The notes under the pieces were generated by a model that was given only the letters and a program-made list of their open reading frames with translations, had not been told where the DNA came from and did not search any database. DNA of 64,000 nt from Actinomycetes bacterium (GTDB lineage Bacteria; Actinomycetota; Actinomycetes; Actinomycetales; Microbacteriaceae), in the NCBI GenBank assembly GCA_023431405.1, contig JAEYVZ010000009.1:1-64000 (forward strand), given 5' to 3'. The translations under genes and the position numbers were made by a program. Positions 18,080 through 26,341 of this stretch are shown here, in pieces; position 1 is the first letter of the stretch; every line of letters starts with the position of its first letter.

Positions 18080-19774
18080 GTGGGTGAATCACGGGATCCG
18101 GCAGATTCTCTTCCGCCGGTGTCCGCAGGCTTCACGGAGCCTGCGGCAGACGTGCGACGCCTCCTCATGGCGGAAGGTCGCATGCGCGAGCTGCTCTCGG
18201 CCTATCGCGCGGTGACCGATGGGCTCGATCTCGACTACGTGCTTCATCGGATCGTGGAAGCTGCGGTGTCGCTCGTCCAGGCCGACTACGGCGCGCTCGG
18301 GGTGGTGGGTCCCGATGGGATGCTGGAGCGCTTCATCCACACCGGCATGGATGCCGCCACCGTGGCGGCGATCGGGCACCTCCCCGAGGGGCACGGGCTG
18401 CTCGGCGCCGTCATCGATGAGCGGCGCACCATCCGGTTGTCTCACCTCGGCGACGACCCGCGCTCGGTCGGCTTCCCCGCGCATCACCCGGCGATGGACG
18501 CCTTCCTCGGCGTGCCGCTGCGCACGAGAGATCAGGTGTTCGGAAATCTGTACCTCGCCAACGAGGGCGAGGCCGCTTTCACCGACGAGGATGCGGAGCT
18601 CATCGAGTCGCTCGCGGCCACGGCCGGCATCGCGATCGACAACGCGCGGCTGTTCGATGCCGCACGTCGCCACGAGAGGATGGCCACGGCTCTTTCGCAG
18701 GTCAGCGCCGCCCTTCTCGCTCCCGGTGAGGGCGATGTGCTGGAGATCGTCGCGGAGCATGTCCGCTCGGTGGTCGACGTGGACCTCGTCACGATCGTCG
18801 TGCCCGACGAAGACGGCCGCATGCATGTCGCGGCCGCGGACGGAGCCGGAGCCGAAGACGTCCGCGGAGTGGCGTTCGCATCGGGCGGTACGCCGCCCGC
18901 CGAGGCAATGGATGCCGATGGGGTCGTCGCGACCGACACGCCGCGAGGACCCGTTCCCGACAGCATCCCCGCGGGGCCATCGGCCGCGGCGCCCCTCGAC
19001 GTCGCGGGGAGCCGGATCGGCGCGCTGTGGATCGCGCGCTCGCCGGGCCGCACCGCGTTCACTCCTCAGGAAAGGGATGCCCTCGGCGAGTTCGCCGCCC
19101 AGGCGAGCACCGCGATCGCCGTCGCCTGGGCCCGCCGGGACCGTCAGCGGCTGGACGTGGCCGAAGACCGAGCCCGGATCGCACGCGACCTCCACGACCA
19201 CGTCATCCAGCGCCTGTTCGGCGCCGGCCTGAGCCTGCAGGCGCTCGCCGCCGGCGACCCCGCTCATGCGACGCTCATCGAGGAGCAGGTGTCGGAGCTC
19301 GACTCCGCGATCGCCGAGATCCGCACCGCGATCTTCACGCTGCGCACGCGACCCGACTCGCGTCTGGCAGGTGTGCGTCATCGGGTGCTCGATGTCGTCA
19401 CGGAGCTGACGCCCGGCCTGCAGACGGCGCCCCGGCTCGCTTTCCGGGGGCCGGTCGACCTCACGGTGCGCGGCGAACTCGCCGACGATGTGATCGCGGC
19501 CGTGCGTGAGTCGCTGTCGAACGTGGTGCGCCACGCGAACGCGACGAGCGTGGCGGTCACCGTCACCGCACGTGACGGCGCCGTCGAGGTGGTCGTCGAC
19601 GACGACGGGGATGGGGTCGATCCTGGGGCGCGCCTGAGCGGGGGAACGGCGAATCTTTCCGAACGCGCCTCACGCCGCCGTGGCGTGTTCGTTCTGGAGC
19701 ACCGTGTCGACAGGGGCAGTCGTGCCCGGTGGTGGGTGCCGCTCGAAGAACCGGTGGACGAGACGACCGGCTGA
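18080..19774 (+). CDS. devS: GAF-domain sensor histidine kinase (DosS/DevS-like)
   Basis: 564 residues from a GTG preceded by GGAG; an in-frame ATG at 18029 would add 17 unlikely residues. GAF-A covers about 48-192 and aligns with DosS, including GFPAHHPAMDAFLGVP (131 onward), where DosS/DosT carry the haem-ligating histidine (His135/136 candidates here). GAF-B covers about 200-350 and is more divergent. DRARIARDLHDH gives the phospho-acceptor His372, of the HisKA_3 class. The ATPase core follows with NVVRHANAT and DDDGDGVDPG. It probably senses oxygen, redox or NO and phosphorylates the DosR-like protein encoded at 25692-26327. Confidence 0.88.
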   Translation: MGESRDPADSLPPVSAGFTEPAADVRRLLMAEGRMRELLSAYRAVTDGLDLDYVLHRIVEAAVSLVQADYGALGVVGPDGMLERFIHTGMDAATVAAIGHLPEGHGLLGAVIDERRTIRLSHLGDDPRSVGFPAHHPAMDAFLGVPLRTRDQVFGNLYLANEGEAAFTDEDAELIESLAATAGIAIDNARLFDAARRHERMATALSQVSAALLAPGEGDVLEIVAEHVRSVVDVDLVTIVVPDEDGRMHVAAADGAGAEDVRGVAFASGGTPPAEAMDADGVVATDTPRGPVPDSIPAGPSAAAPLDVAGSRIGALWIARSPGRTAFTPQERDALGEFAAQASTAIAVAWARRDRQRLDVAEDRARIARDLHDHVIQRLFGAGLSLQALAAGDPAHATLIEEQVSELDSAIAEIRTAIFTLRTRPDSRLAGVRHRVLDVVTELTPGLQTAPRLAFRGPVDLTVRGELADDVIAAVRESLSNVVRHANATSVAVTVTARDGAVEVVVDDDGDGVDPGARLSGGTANLSERASRRRGVFVLEHRVDRGSRARWWVPLEEPVDETTG

Positions 19775-19792
19775 CCTCGGCGGCAGCCGCGG

Positions 19793-19806
19793 GGGACCTT
19801 CGTCCT
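19793..19806 (+). promoter_or_regulatory. DosR-box-like site upstream of ppsA
   Basis: GGGACCTTCGTCCT matches the local consensus at twelve of fourteen positions. It lies 90 bp upstream of the ppsA start, in the short gap after the kinase gene. Confidence 0.6.
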
Positions 19807-19896
19807 GACGTGTGCGGCGCTCAGCGCCCATGCTCGAAGGAGACGGTCGCCGGCAGGAACGGACCTGCGTGCCCGCGGATACGGAGGTTTCGGACG

Positions 19897-22275
19897 ATGG
19901 AACGCATCGTGAGGCTCGGCGAGGTGTCGATGGCCGACGTGGCGAGGGTGGGCGGCAAGAACGCGTCGCTCGGTGAGATGCTCGCAACCCTGTCGCGCGT
20001 GGGGGTGCGTGTTCCCGACGGGTACGCGACGACGGCAGACGCGTTCCGCGAGTTCCTCCGGCGCGACGGGCTCGACGCGCACATCGAGCAGCTGCTGGCG
20101 CAGCTCGACCTGTCCGACCTGGACGAGCTGTCGCGCGTCTCGGCGCAGATCCGTCGCAGCATCCTGTCCCAGCCGTTCCCGGCGGAGTTCGTCGAGGAGC
20201 TGCGGTCGGCGCACCGCTCCGTGTCCGGCGGAGAAGGGGCGCCGGGGCTCTCGTGGGCGGTGCGGTCGTCAGCCACGGCCGAGGACCTGCCGGATGCCTC
20301 GTTCGCCGGCCAGCAGGAGACCTATCTGCACATTCAGGGCATCGACGCCGTGCTGGATGCGGTGCGGCACGTCTACGCGTCGCTCTACACAGCCCGGGCG
20401 ATCGTGTATCGCCGCGACCACGGCTACGGGGCGGATGCCGTGGCGATCTCCGCGGGCATCCAGCGCATGGTGCGCTCTGACATCGGCGCATCGGGCGTGA
20501 TCTTCACCGTCGACACCGAATCGGGTTTCGACGGGGTCGTCGTGGTGACGAGCGCGTATGGACTCGGCGAGACCGTCGTTCAGGGGACGGTCAACCCCGA
20601 CGAGTTCTGCGTGTACAAAGCGGGTCTGCGTGCCGGCAACCCGGCGGTGCTCTCGCGCACGTGCGGGGAGAAGGCGATCGCGATGCGGTTCACGTCGGAG
20701 ACGGGCGTCGGGCGCAGCACCGTCGTCGTGGAGGTGCCGCCGGAAGACCGTCGACGCTTCAGCATCTCCGACCCGCAGGTGGAGGAACTGGCCCGTACGG
20801 CGCTCGTGATCGAGGCGCACTACGAGCGGCCGATGGACATCGAGTGGGCCCTCGACGGGGAGGACGGACTGCTCTACATCGTGCAGGCGCGGCCCGAGAC
20901 GACTGTCGCACGGCACTCCGGTGCCGTGATCTCGCGCCACTTCCTCGACGAACCCGGGGAGGTGGTCGCCCGCGGTCGTGCCGTCGGCGCGAAGATCGGC
21001 AGCGGACGAGCCCGGGTACTGCATGAGCTGCCGGAGATGCACACTTTCCGCGAAGGCGATGTGCTGGTGGCGGAGCGCACCGACCCCGATTGGGAGCCGA
21101 TCATGCGACTGGCCTCCGCGATCGTCACCGACCACGGCGGGCGCACGTGCCATGCGGCGATCGTCGCGCGGGAGCTCGGCCTGCCGGCGGTGGTGGGGGC
21201 GGGTGACGCGACCACGTCGATCGCCGATGCGGACGACGTGACCGTCTCGTGCGCGGAGGGCGACGAGGGCGTCGTCTACCGAGGAGCGCTCGCTCATCAC
21301 GAGGAGACCACGGACGTGGGCGAGATGCCGGAGCTCCCGGTGGAGATCATGCTCAACGTGGCCGTTCCCGACCAGGCGTTCGATCTCGCACGGCTTCCGC
21401 AGCGAGGGGTCGGCCTCGCACGGCTGGAGTTCATCGTCGGATCGATGGTGGGGATCCACCCGCGAGCGCTGCTCGAGACCGACGCCCTCCCGGCGTCGCT
21501 GCGCGACGAGGTGCGGCTGCGGACTGCGGCGTACGGCTCTCCCCGCGAGTTCTTCGTGCGACGCATCGCCGAAGGCGTGTCGACGATCGCCGCGGCCTTC
21601 GCTCCGCACCCGGTCATCGTGCGCCTGAGCGACTTCAAGACGAACGAGTACGCGGGCCTTCTGGGCGGGGAGCTGTTCGAGCCGGCGGAGGAGAATCCGA
21701 TGCTCGGCTGGCGCGGTGCATCGCGCTACGCGTCGGCCGCGTTCGAACCCTGCTTCGCCATGGAATGCGAAGCCCTCTCGTATGTCAGGGAGCGGATGGG
21801 GCTGACGAATCTCCAGGTGATGGTGCCGTTCGTCCGGACGCCTGAGGAAGGTCGCGAGGCGGTGGCGGCGATGGAGCGGCACGGGCTTCGCCGTGGTGAT
21901 GGCCTGCAGATCATGATGATGTGCGAGATCCCCTCGAATGCTCTGCGCCCCGACGACTTCCTCGACATCTTCGACGGGTTCTCGATCGGGTCCAACGATC
22001 TGACGCAGCTCACCCTCGGAGTCGACCGCGACTCCGAGATCGTGGCGGGCGCGTTCGACGAGCGCGACCCCGCGGTGCTGAGTCTGCTGGAGTCGGCCAT
22101 CGCCGCATGCCGGCGTCGCGGCGCGTACGTCGGCATCTGCGGCCAAGGGCCATCCGACCACCCCGACTTCGCGCGGTGGCTGGTGGATCACGGCATCCGC
22201 TCGATGTCGCTGAACCCCGACGCCGTGATCTCCACGTGGAGGAGCGTCGCTGCGGACGCCCCTGTCAGATCGTGA
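19897..22275 (+). CDS. ppsA: phosphoenolpyruvate synthase
   Basis: 792 residues, the usual length for PpsA, which makes PEP, AMP and phosphate from pyruvate and ATP. The N-terminal nucleotide-binding domain has GGKNASLGEM and WAVRSSATAEDLPDASFAGQ. The central swivel domain has GGRTCHAAIVARELG with the phospho-histidine. The C-terminal PEP/pyruvate domain ends with FSIGSNDLTQL and GICGQGPSD. GGAGG stands 9 nt before the ATG. A DosR-box-like site lies upstream. Its last 11 bp overlap the convergent metallo-beta-lactamase-fold gene. Confidence 0.93.
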   Translation: MERIVRLGEVSMADVARVGGKNASLGEMLATLSRVGVRVPDGYATTADAFREFLRRDGLDAHIEQLLAQLDLSDLDELSRVSAQIRRSILSQPFPAEFVEELRSAHRSVSGGEGAPGLSWAVRSSATAEDLPDASFAGQQETYLHIQGIDAVLDAVRHVYASLYTARAIVYRRDHGYGADAVAISAGIQRMVRSDIGASGVIFTVDTESGFDGVVVVTSAYGLGETVVQGTVNPDEFCVYKAGLRAGNPAVLSRTCGEKAIAMRFTSETGVGRSTVVVEVPPEDRRRFSISDPQVEELARTALVIEAHYERPMDIEWALDGEDGLLYIVQARPETTVARHSGAVISRHFLDEPGEVVARGRAVGAKIGSGRARVLHELPEMHTFREGDVLVAERTDPDWEPIMRLASAIVTDHGGRTCHAAIVARELGLPAVVGAGDATTSIADADDVTVSCAEGDEGVVYRGALAHHEETTDVGEMPELPVEIMLNVAVPDQAFDLARLPQRGVGLARLEFIVGSMVGIHPRALLETDALPASLRDEVRLRTAAYGSPREFFVRRIAEGVSTIAAAFAPHPVIVRLSDFKTNEYAGLLGGELFEPAEENPMLGWRGASRYASAAFEPCFAMECEALSYVRERMGLTNLQVMVPFVRTPEEGREAVAAMERHGLRRGDGLQIMMMCEIPSNALRPDDFLDIFDGFSIGSNDLTQLTLGVDRDSEIVAGAFDERDPAVLSLLESAIAACRRRGAYVGICGQGPSDHPDFARWLVDHGIRSMSLNPDAVISTWRSVAADAPVRS

Positions 22276-23653
22276 CGGCTTCCAGATGCTCGGGAACGCG
22301 GGCGGGCCAGCCGAGCTCCCGGCGGATGCGTCCGCGCAGCGTGTCGGCGGCCGACGGCTCGCCGTGGGTGACGTAGACGGCTCGCGGCCGGGGAGCCGCA
22401 CGCATCCACGCCAGCAGCTGGTCGGCGTCGGCGTGGGCGGACATGGACTCGATGTGGTGCACCTGTGCGCGGATGGGCACGTCGACGCCGAAGATCCGCA
22501 GACTGCGCGCCCCGCCCAGCAGCGCCGCACCCCGCGTTCCGCCTGCCTGGAAGCCGGTGATCACGATCGCGTTGGCCGGGTCGGGTCCGTACGCCGACAA
22601 GTGGTGGAGGATGCGGCCCCCCGTGAGCATTCCGCTGGCCGAGATGATCACCATCGGTCCGCCGCGCAGGTTCAGCAGCTTCGAATCGTCGACGGAGGAG
22701 ACGAGGGTGGCGAGCCGGTACATCCGCTCCACCTCGTCGAGGTCGAGACGGTGCTCCGCCGGGTGACGCCGGTAGGCGTCGATGGCGCTCACGGCCATCG
22801 GACTGTTCACGTAGATCGGGATGTCGGGGATCGCATCGCGATCCCGCAGGCGTGACAGGTGCAGCAGCACGGTCTCGGTGCGCCCGATGGCGAACGCGGG
22901 GATGAGAACGACCCCGCCTCGCGCGGCTGTGTGCCGGATCACCTCGCCGAGCACGTCCGCCGGATCGGTCTCGTCGTGTCGGCGGTCGCCGTACGTGCTT
23001 TCGGTGACGAGGATGTCGCTGTCCTCCAGCGGTGCGGGAGGGCGCATGAGCGGGTCGTCGGGCCGGCCGAGGTCGCCGGTGAAGCGCACATGCGCATCCG
23101 GGATCCGCACGGAGGCGCCCGCGGCGCCGAGGATGTGCCCGGCAGGCGGGAGCGCCACCTCGATGCCGTCGCCGACGGAGAAGGGAGTGTCGAAAGGCAC
23201 CGGTCGGAGGTGACGGAGTGCGCGCTCGGCATCCTGAGTCGTGTACAGCGGCGAGGGATGGTCGTGCGCAGACCAGCCGCCGCGCGCCGCGTGACGTGCC
23301 TCCTCCTCCAGGAGGTGGGCGCTGTCGGGCAGCAGGATGCGGCACAGCTCGGCGGTGCCCTCGGTCATGTAGACGGGGCCGTCGTAACCATCGCGAATGA
23401 GCGCCGGGAGGTAGCCGGAGTGGTCGAGGTGGGCATGAGTGACGATCACCGCATCGATGGATGCCGGTGACACCGGGAAAGGGGAGCGGTTGCGCTGGCG
23501 GAGCACCTTGTAACCCTGGAACAGGCCGCAGTCGATGAGCACGTTCGAGGTGCCGTGGCGCAGGAGATATCGCGACCCCGTCACCGCGTCGGCCGCTCCG
23601 AGGAAACGAAGCGTGGACGCGGTGCGCTCACCGGCGCGCAACAGACACCTCAT
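22265..23653 (-). CDS. metallo-beta-lactamase / beta-CASP ribonuclease-like protein
   Basis: 462 residues. THAHLDHSG (72-80) is the zinc motif; further ligands are in GHILGA and FTGDLG. A beta-CASP insertion follows (VLIPAFAIGRTE) and the C-terminal motif is THGEPSAAD. This architecture matches CPSF-like/YSH1-type nucleases, so RNA cleavage is likely but unproven. The start at 23653 overlaps the flavodoxin gene by 26 nt, implying translational coupling; the ribosome binding site is weak and an ATG 42 nt upstream is possible. Confidence 0.85.
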   Translation of the reverse strand: MRCLLRAGERTASTLRFLGAADAVTGSRYLLRHGTSNVLIDCGLFQGYKVLRQRNRSPFPVSPASIDAVIVTHAHLDHSGYLPALIRDGYDGPVYMTEGTAELCRILLPDSAHLLEEEARHAARGGWSAHDHPSPLYTTQDAERALRHLRPVPFDTPFSVGDGIEVALPPAGHILGAAGASVRIPDAHVRFTGDLGRPDDPLMRPPAPLEDSDILVTESTYGDRRHDETDPADVLGEVIRHTAARGGVVLIPAFAIGRTETVLLHLSRLRDRDAIPDIPIYVNSPMAVSAIDAYRRHPAEHRLDLDEVERMYRLATLVSSVDDSKLLNLRGGPMVIISASGMLTGGRILHHLSAYGPDPANAIVITGFQAGGTRGAALLGGARSLRIFGVDVPIRAQVHHIESMSAHADADQLLAWMRAAPRPRAVYVTHGEPSAADTLRGRIRRELGWPARVPEHLEAVTI

Positions 23654-24218
23654 CCGCGATATGGGGCGCCAGCGCTGACGCCCACGACCGGGCACGCTCC
23701 TCCTCGCCGGCCAGGAGCCGGCTCGATTTGTCGACGAGGAAGCTCTCCGGCTCTGCCAGGGCGTCGGAACCCAGTTTCGTCAGCCGCCGGTCGATCCCCG
23801 CGGCCGCCGACCCGGTGAAGATCCGCGGCATGTCCGCGCGCGTGTCGAACGCCACGTGTCGCCTCACCCACCGGGGCTCGGATGCGAGCCACTCGCGCAC
23901 ACCGTCATCGGTGTTCGGCTCCAGCGTCAGATGCTCGCGGTCGTGCATCGCCCATCGTGCGGCTTCGAGTCGCGACTCCGGTCTGCTGAGACCGTGGCCG
24001 TGGGTCGGGGCGCCCACGATGACCGCGCGGATCTCGTCGCCGATGGTGCCGACCTCCGAGATCGGCACGAGAACGCAGGAGACCGCCGGGGTGAGACCGG
24101 CGACGATCGCTTCGGCGATCCGCCGCGTCGCGCCGAACATGGATTCGTAGATGACGGCCACCTGTGCGCCGTTGTGCTGGGCGGCGCTTCGCTGTGCCTT
24201 CTCGTCTCGTGCCGACAT
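23628..24218 (-). CDS. flavodoxin-domain protein
   Basis: 196 residues. SMFGATRR (26-33) is the FMN phosphate loop and VIVGAPTHGHGLSRPES the isoalloxazine-binding loop. The C-terminal 60 residues form a charged helical extension. It may be a menaquinone-linked or electron-shuttling flavodoxin. It is co-transcribed with the beta-CASP gene and diverges from a tandem USP gene across two DosR-box-like sites. Confidence 0.8.
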   Translation of the reverse strand: MSARDEKAQRSAAQHNGAQVAVIYESMFGATRRIAEAIVAGLTPAVSCVLVPISEVGTIGDEIRAVIVGAPTHGHGLSRPESRLEAARWAMHDREHLTLEPNTDDGVREWLASEPRWVRRHVAFDTRADMPRIFTGSAAAGIDRRLTKLGSDALAEPESFLVDKSSRLLAGEEERARSWASALAPHIADEVSVARR

Positions 24219-24299
24219 GATGCCCCTCCCGGATGCCGCCGGTTCCGTCGCCCTGCGCGGCGGATGCTCTCATCCGATCGTGAGAGCGCGGCCGCGCGG

Positions 24300-24313
24300 A
24301 GGCCGAAGGTCCC
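24300..24313 (-). promoter_or_regulatory. DosR-box-like site
   Basis: On the minus strand this reads GGGACCTTCGGCCT, thirteen of fourteen matches to the local consensus. It lies 82 bp upstream of the flavodoxin start. Confidence 0.7.
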
Positions 24314-24331
24314 GTGGGGAGGGCGGCCCGA

Positions 24332-24345
24332 GGGACCTTCGGCCC
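24332..24345 (+). promoter_or_regulatory. DosR-box-like site, best match
   Basis: GGGACCTTCGGCCC fits the mycobacterial DosR pattern GGGnCnnnnGnCCC. It lies 62 bp upstream of the tandem USP start and 32 bp from the neighbouring site, in the opposite orientation. Confidence 0.72.
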
Positions 24346-24407
24346 CAGGAGGGTCCGGTGGCACTGGTGTGCTTCGCATGAGGGCATCGAGCGGAACGGA
24401 GTGAGTC

Positions 24408-25232
24408 GTGGAGCGGATCGTGCTCGGCTACGACGGGACGCCCGCCGCCGTGGCCGCTCTGCGTTGGGTCGCCGACCGGGCCGCGCGCCAGGTGGCTGTC
24501 GTCCACGTCGTGACCGTGCTGTCGAGGTTCGCGCGAGATCGCGCCGCCGCGCTCTCCCGTCTCGGCGACGCAGAGGCGTACCTCCGCGAGCGCGCACCCG
24601 GGGTCGGGGTGGAACTGCACCGACTGGAATCGCCGACGCAGGAGGCGCTCGCCGCGGCCGCAGGCACAGGGATGCTGGTGGTCGGCGCCTCGGCGGGGCG
24701 CCCCCTCGGCCCGGTCATGGCCGGCGCCCTCGCCCGCCGCCGCGGTGCCACGGAGCCGGGCCCGCTCATCCTCGTGCCGCCAGGGTGGGTTGACGCGGCG
24801 ATGCCGGTCTCGGTCGGCATCGCCGCAGACGGGTCGTCTGAGGCGGCGCTCACCTTCGCTGCAGAGGAGGCAGACCGTGGGGGAGTCGCGGTGCGTCTGG
24901 TGCACGCGCGACCGGGACGGTCCGCCGGGAGATCCACCGAAGACGGTGACCGAGCGCTCGCTGAGGGGCGACGGATCCTGCAGGCGGCCGCCGGTCGGCT
25001 CCGTGAGCAGCGACTGGTCGCCGACATCCGCCAGGAGCTGGTGCGGGAGACGCCGGTCTCCGCGGTGCTGAGATACGGTGCCCGGTCGTCGATGATCGTC
25101 GTCGGCTCGCATCTGCGCGGAATCGTCGGCGGCGTCTTCCTGGGCTCGGTATCGCAGGAGCTGGCACGGCGCACGCCGTGTCCGCTCGCCGTCGTCGCAC
25201 CGCATCGCGAACGAAAGGAAGATCACTCGTGA
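24408..25232 (+). CDS. tandem-domain universal stress protein
   Basis: 274 residues with two UspA domains. The first begins RIVLGYDGTPAA but has a shortened ATP loop (VVGASAGRPLGPVMAGA). The second has the fuller VVGSHLRGIVGGVFLGSVSQEL. GGAG precedes the GTG start by 8 nt. It overlaps a small membrane-protein gene by GTGA. Two-domain USPs under DosR control are typical of dormancy regulons. Confidence 0.88.
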   Translation: MERIVLGYDGTPAAVAALRWVADRAARQVAVVHVVTVLSRFARDRAAALSRLGDAEAYLRERAPGVGVELHRLESPTQEALAAAAGTGMLVVGASAGRPLGPVMAGALARRRGATEPGPLILVPPGWVDAAMPVSVGIAADGSSEAALTFAAEEADRGGVAVRLVHARPGRSAGRSTEDGDRALAEGRRILQAAAGRLREQRLVADIRQELVRETPVSAVLRYGARSSMIVVGSHLRGIVGGVFLGSVSQELARRTPCPLAVVAPHRERKEDHS

Positions 25233-25690
25233 ACACCATCGTGCGCCCAGCGCTCATCGTCATGCACACCTTCGTCGCCGTCACAGCGATGGGAGGTGGC
25301 GTGGCGCTCGTGGCGGGAAGCGTGCTGCCCTCGTGGCGCTCGGTCGTGCTTCCCCCTGTGGCGTACCTCGAAGGTTCGCCGTTCGACTCGTACATCGTGC
25401 CCGGCCTGATCCTCCTGATCGCGGTGGCCGGCACCCAGACGGTGGCTCTCGTCGTCACCACGCGTCGGCGCGCATCGGCTCCCGTGTTCTCTGCTGCGGC
25501 CGGCTATGTCTGCCTGGGCTGGATCTTCGTGCAGATGATCTTCATCCCGTTCAGCTTCCTGCAGGCGGCGTACTTCGCTGCGGGGTGCGTGGAGCTCGGG
25601 CTCGTGATGGTGCAGCTGGGCATCTTCGATCGCAGGGGTGCGGACGCGCCCGCCACCGCCGCTGTCTCCGAGGAGCGGCAGCGGGCGTGA
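25229..25690 (+). CDS. four-helix membrane protein, unknown function
   Basis: 153 residues from a GTG that overlaps the USP stop codon. Four hydrophobic helices lie at about 7-29, 50-70, 84-103 and 108-134, followed by a short charged tail. I do not recognise a family. Translational coupling to the tandem USP makes it part of the DosR-like island. Confidence 0.7.
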   Translation: MNTIVRPALIVMHTFVAVTAMGGGVALVAGSVLPSWRSVVLPPVAYLEGSPFDSYIVPGLILLIAVAGTQTVALVVTTRRRASAPVFSAAAGYVCLGWIFVQMIFIPFSFLQAAYFAAGCVELGLVMVQLGIFDRRGADAPATAAVSEERQRA

Positions 25691-25691
25691 C

Positions 25692-26327
25692 CTAGGAGGT
25701 CGGATGTTCGAGTTGGAAGACGGCCGCCTGCGTGCGACGCTCCAGGCCGAGCTTGCGCAACAGCGAGGAGACGTAGTTCTTGACCGTCTTCTCGGCGAGC
25801 CCGAGCTCCTCACCGATCTGCCGATTCGTCAGTCCGTCGGCGATGAGCCGAAGGATCTGGCGTTCGCGCAGCCCCAGTGACCCCATACGCGGATCGTCGA
25901 GGTCGGCCCGTTGCCGCAACCCGGCGCTGGCGCGCGCCGCGACGGTCGCGTTGAGCACGGAGTGTCCCGACGCCACGGCGCGAACGGCATCCACCAGGCG
26001 TGCGCCGTTGATGTCCTTCAACACGTAGCCGGAAGCGCCCGCCAGCACCGCAGCGCTCGCCGCATCGTCGTCGTCGTACGCGGTCAGCATGAGACAGGCC
26101 ACCGATGGCCACCGCGAGCGCACCTCACGACACAGGTCGATGCCGCTGCGGTCGGGAAGCCGCACATCGAGCACGGCGACGTCAGGAAGCGTGGCCTCCA
26201 GGCGTGGCGCCGCCTGTCGCGCGCTGCCCGCTTCGCCGACCACCTCCATATCGTGCTGCGCAGCCAGAAGGCCGATGAGCCCGCGCCGCACGATCTCGTG
26301 ATCGTCGACCACGAAGACTCTGATCAT
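25692..26327 (-). CDS. devR: NarL/LuxR response regulator, DosR/DevR orthologue
   Basis: 211 residues. The receiver has Asp8-Asp9, phospho-acceptor Asp54, Thr82 and Lys104, the same numbers as in M. tuberculosis DosR. The DNA-binding helix LAEKTVKNYVSSLLRKLG followed by ERRTQAAVF is nearly identical to DosR, including the two lysines and asparagine that contact DNA (here 180, 183, 184). I choose the ATG at 26327 because GGAG precedes it by 6 nt; another ATG lies four codons upstream. It should be phosphorylated by the DosS-like kinase and bind the GGGACC boxes of this island. It ends 1 bp past the convergent membrane-protein gene and follows the hydrolase closely. Confidence 0.9.
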   Translation of the reverse strand: MIRVFVVDDHEIVRRGLIGLLAAQHDMEVVGEAGSARQAAPRLEATLPDVAVLDVRLPDRSGIDLCREVRSRWPSVACLMLTAYDDDDAASAAVLAGASGYVLKDINGARLVDAVRAVASGHSVLNATVAARASAGLRQRADLDDPRMGSLGLRERQILRLIADGLTNRQIGEELGLAEKTVKNYVSSLLRKLGLERRTQAAVFQLEHPTS

Positions 26328-26341
26328 GCGCGACTCCATGC

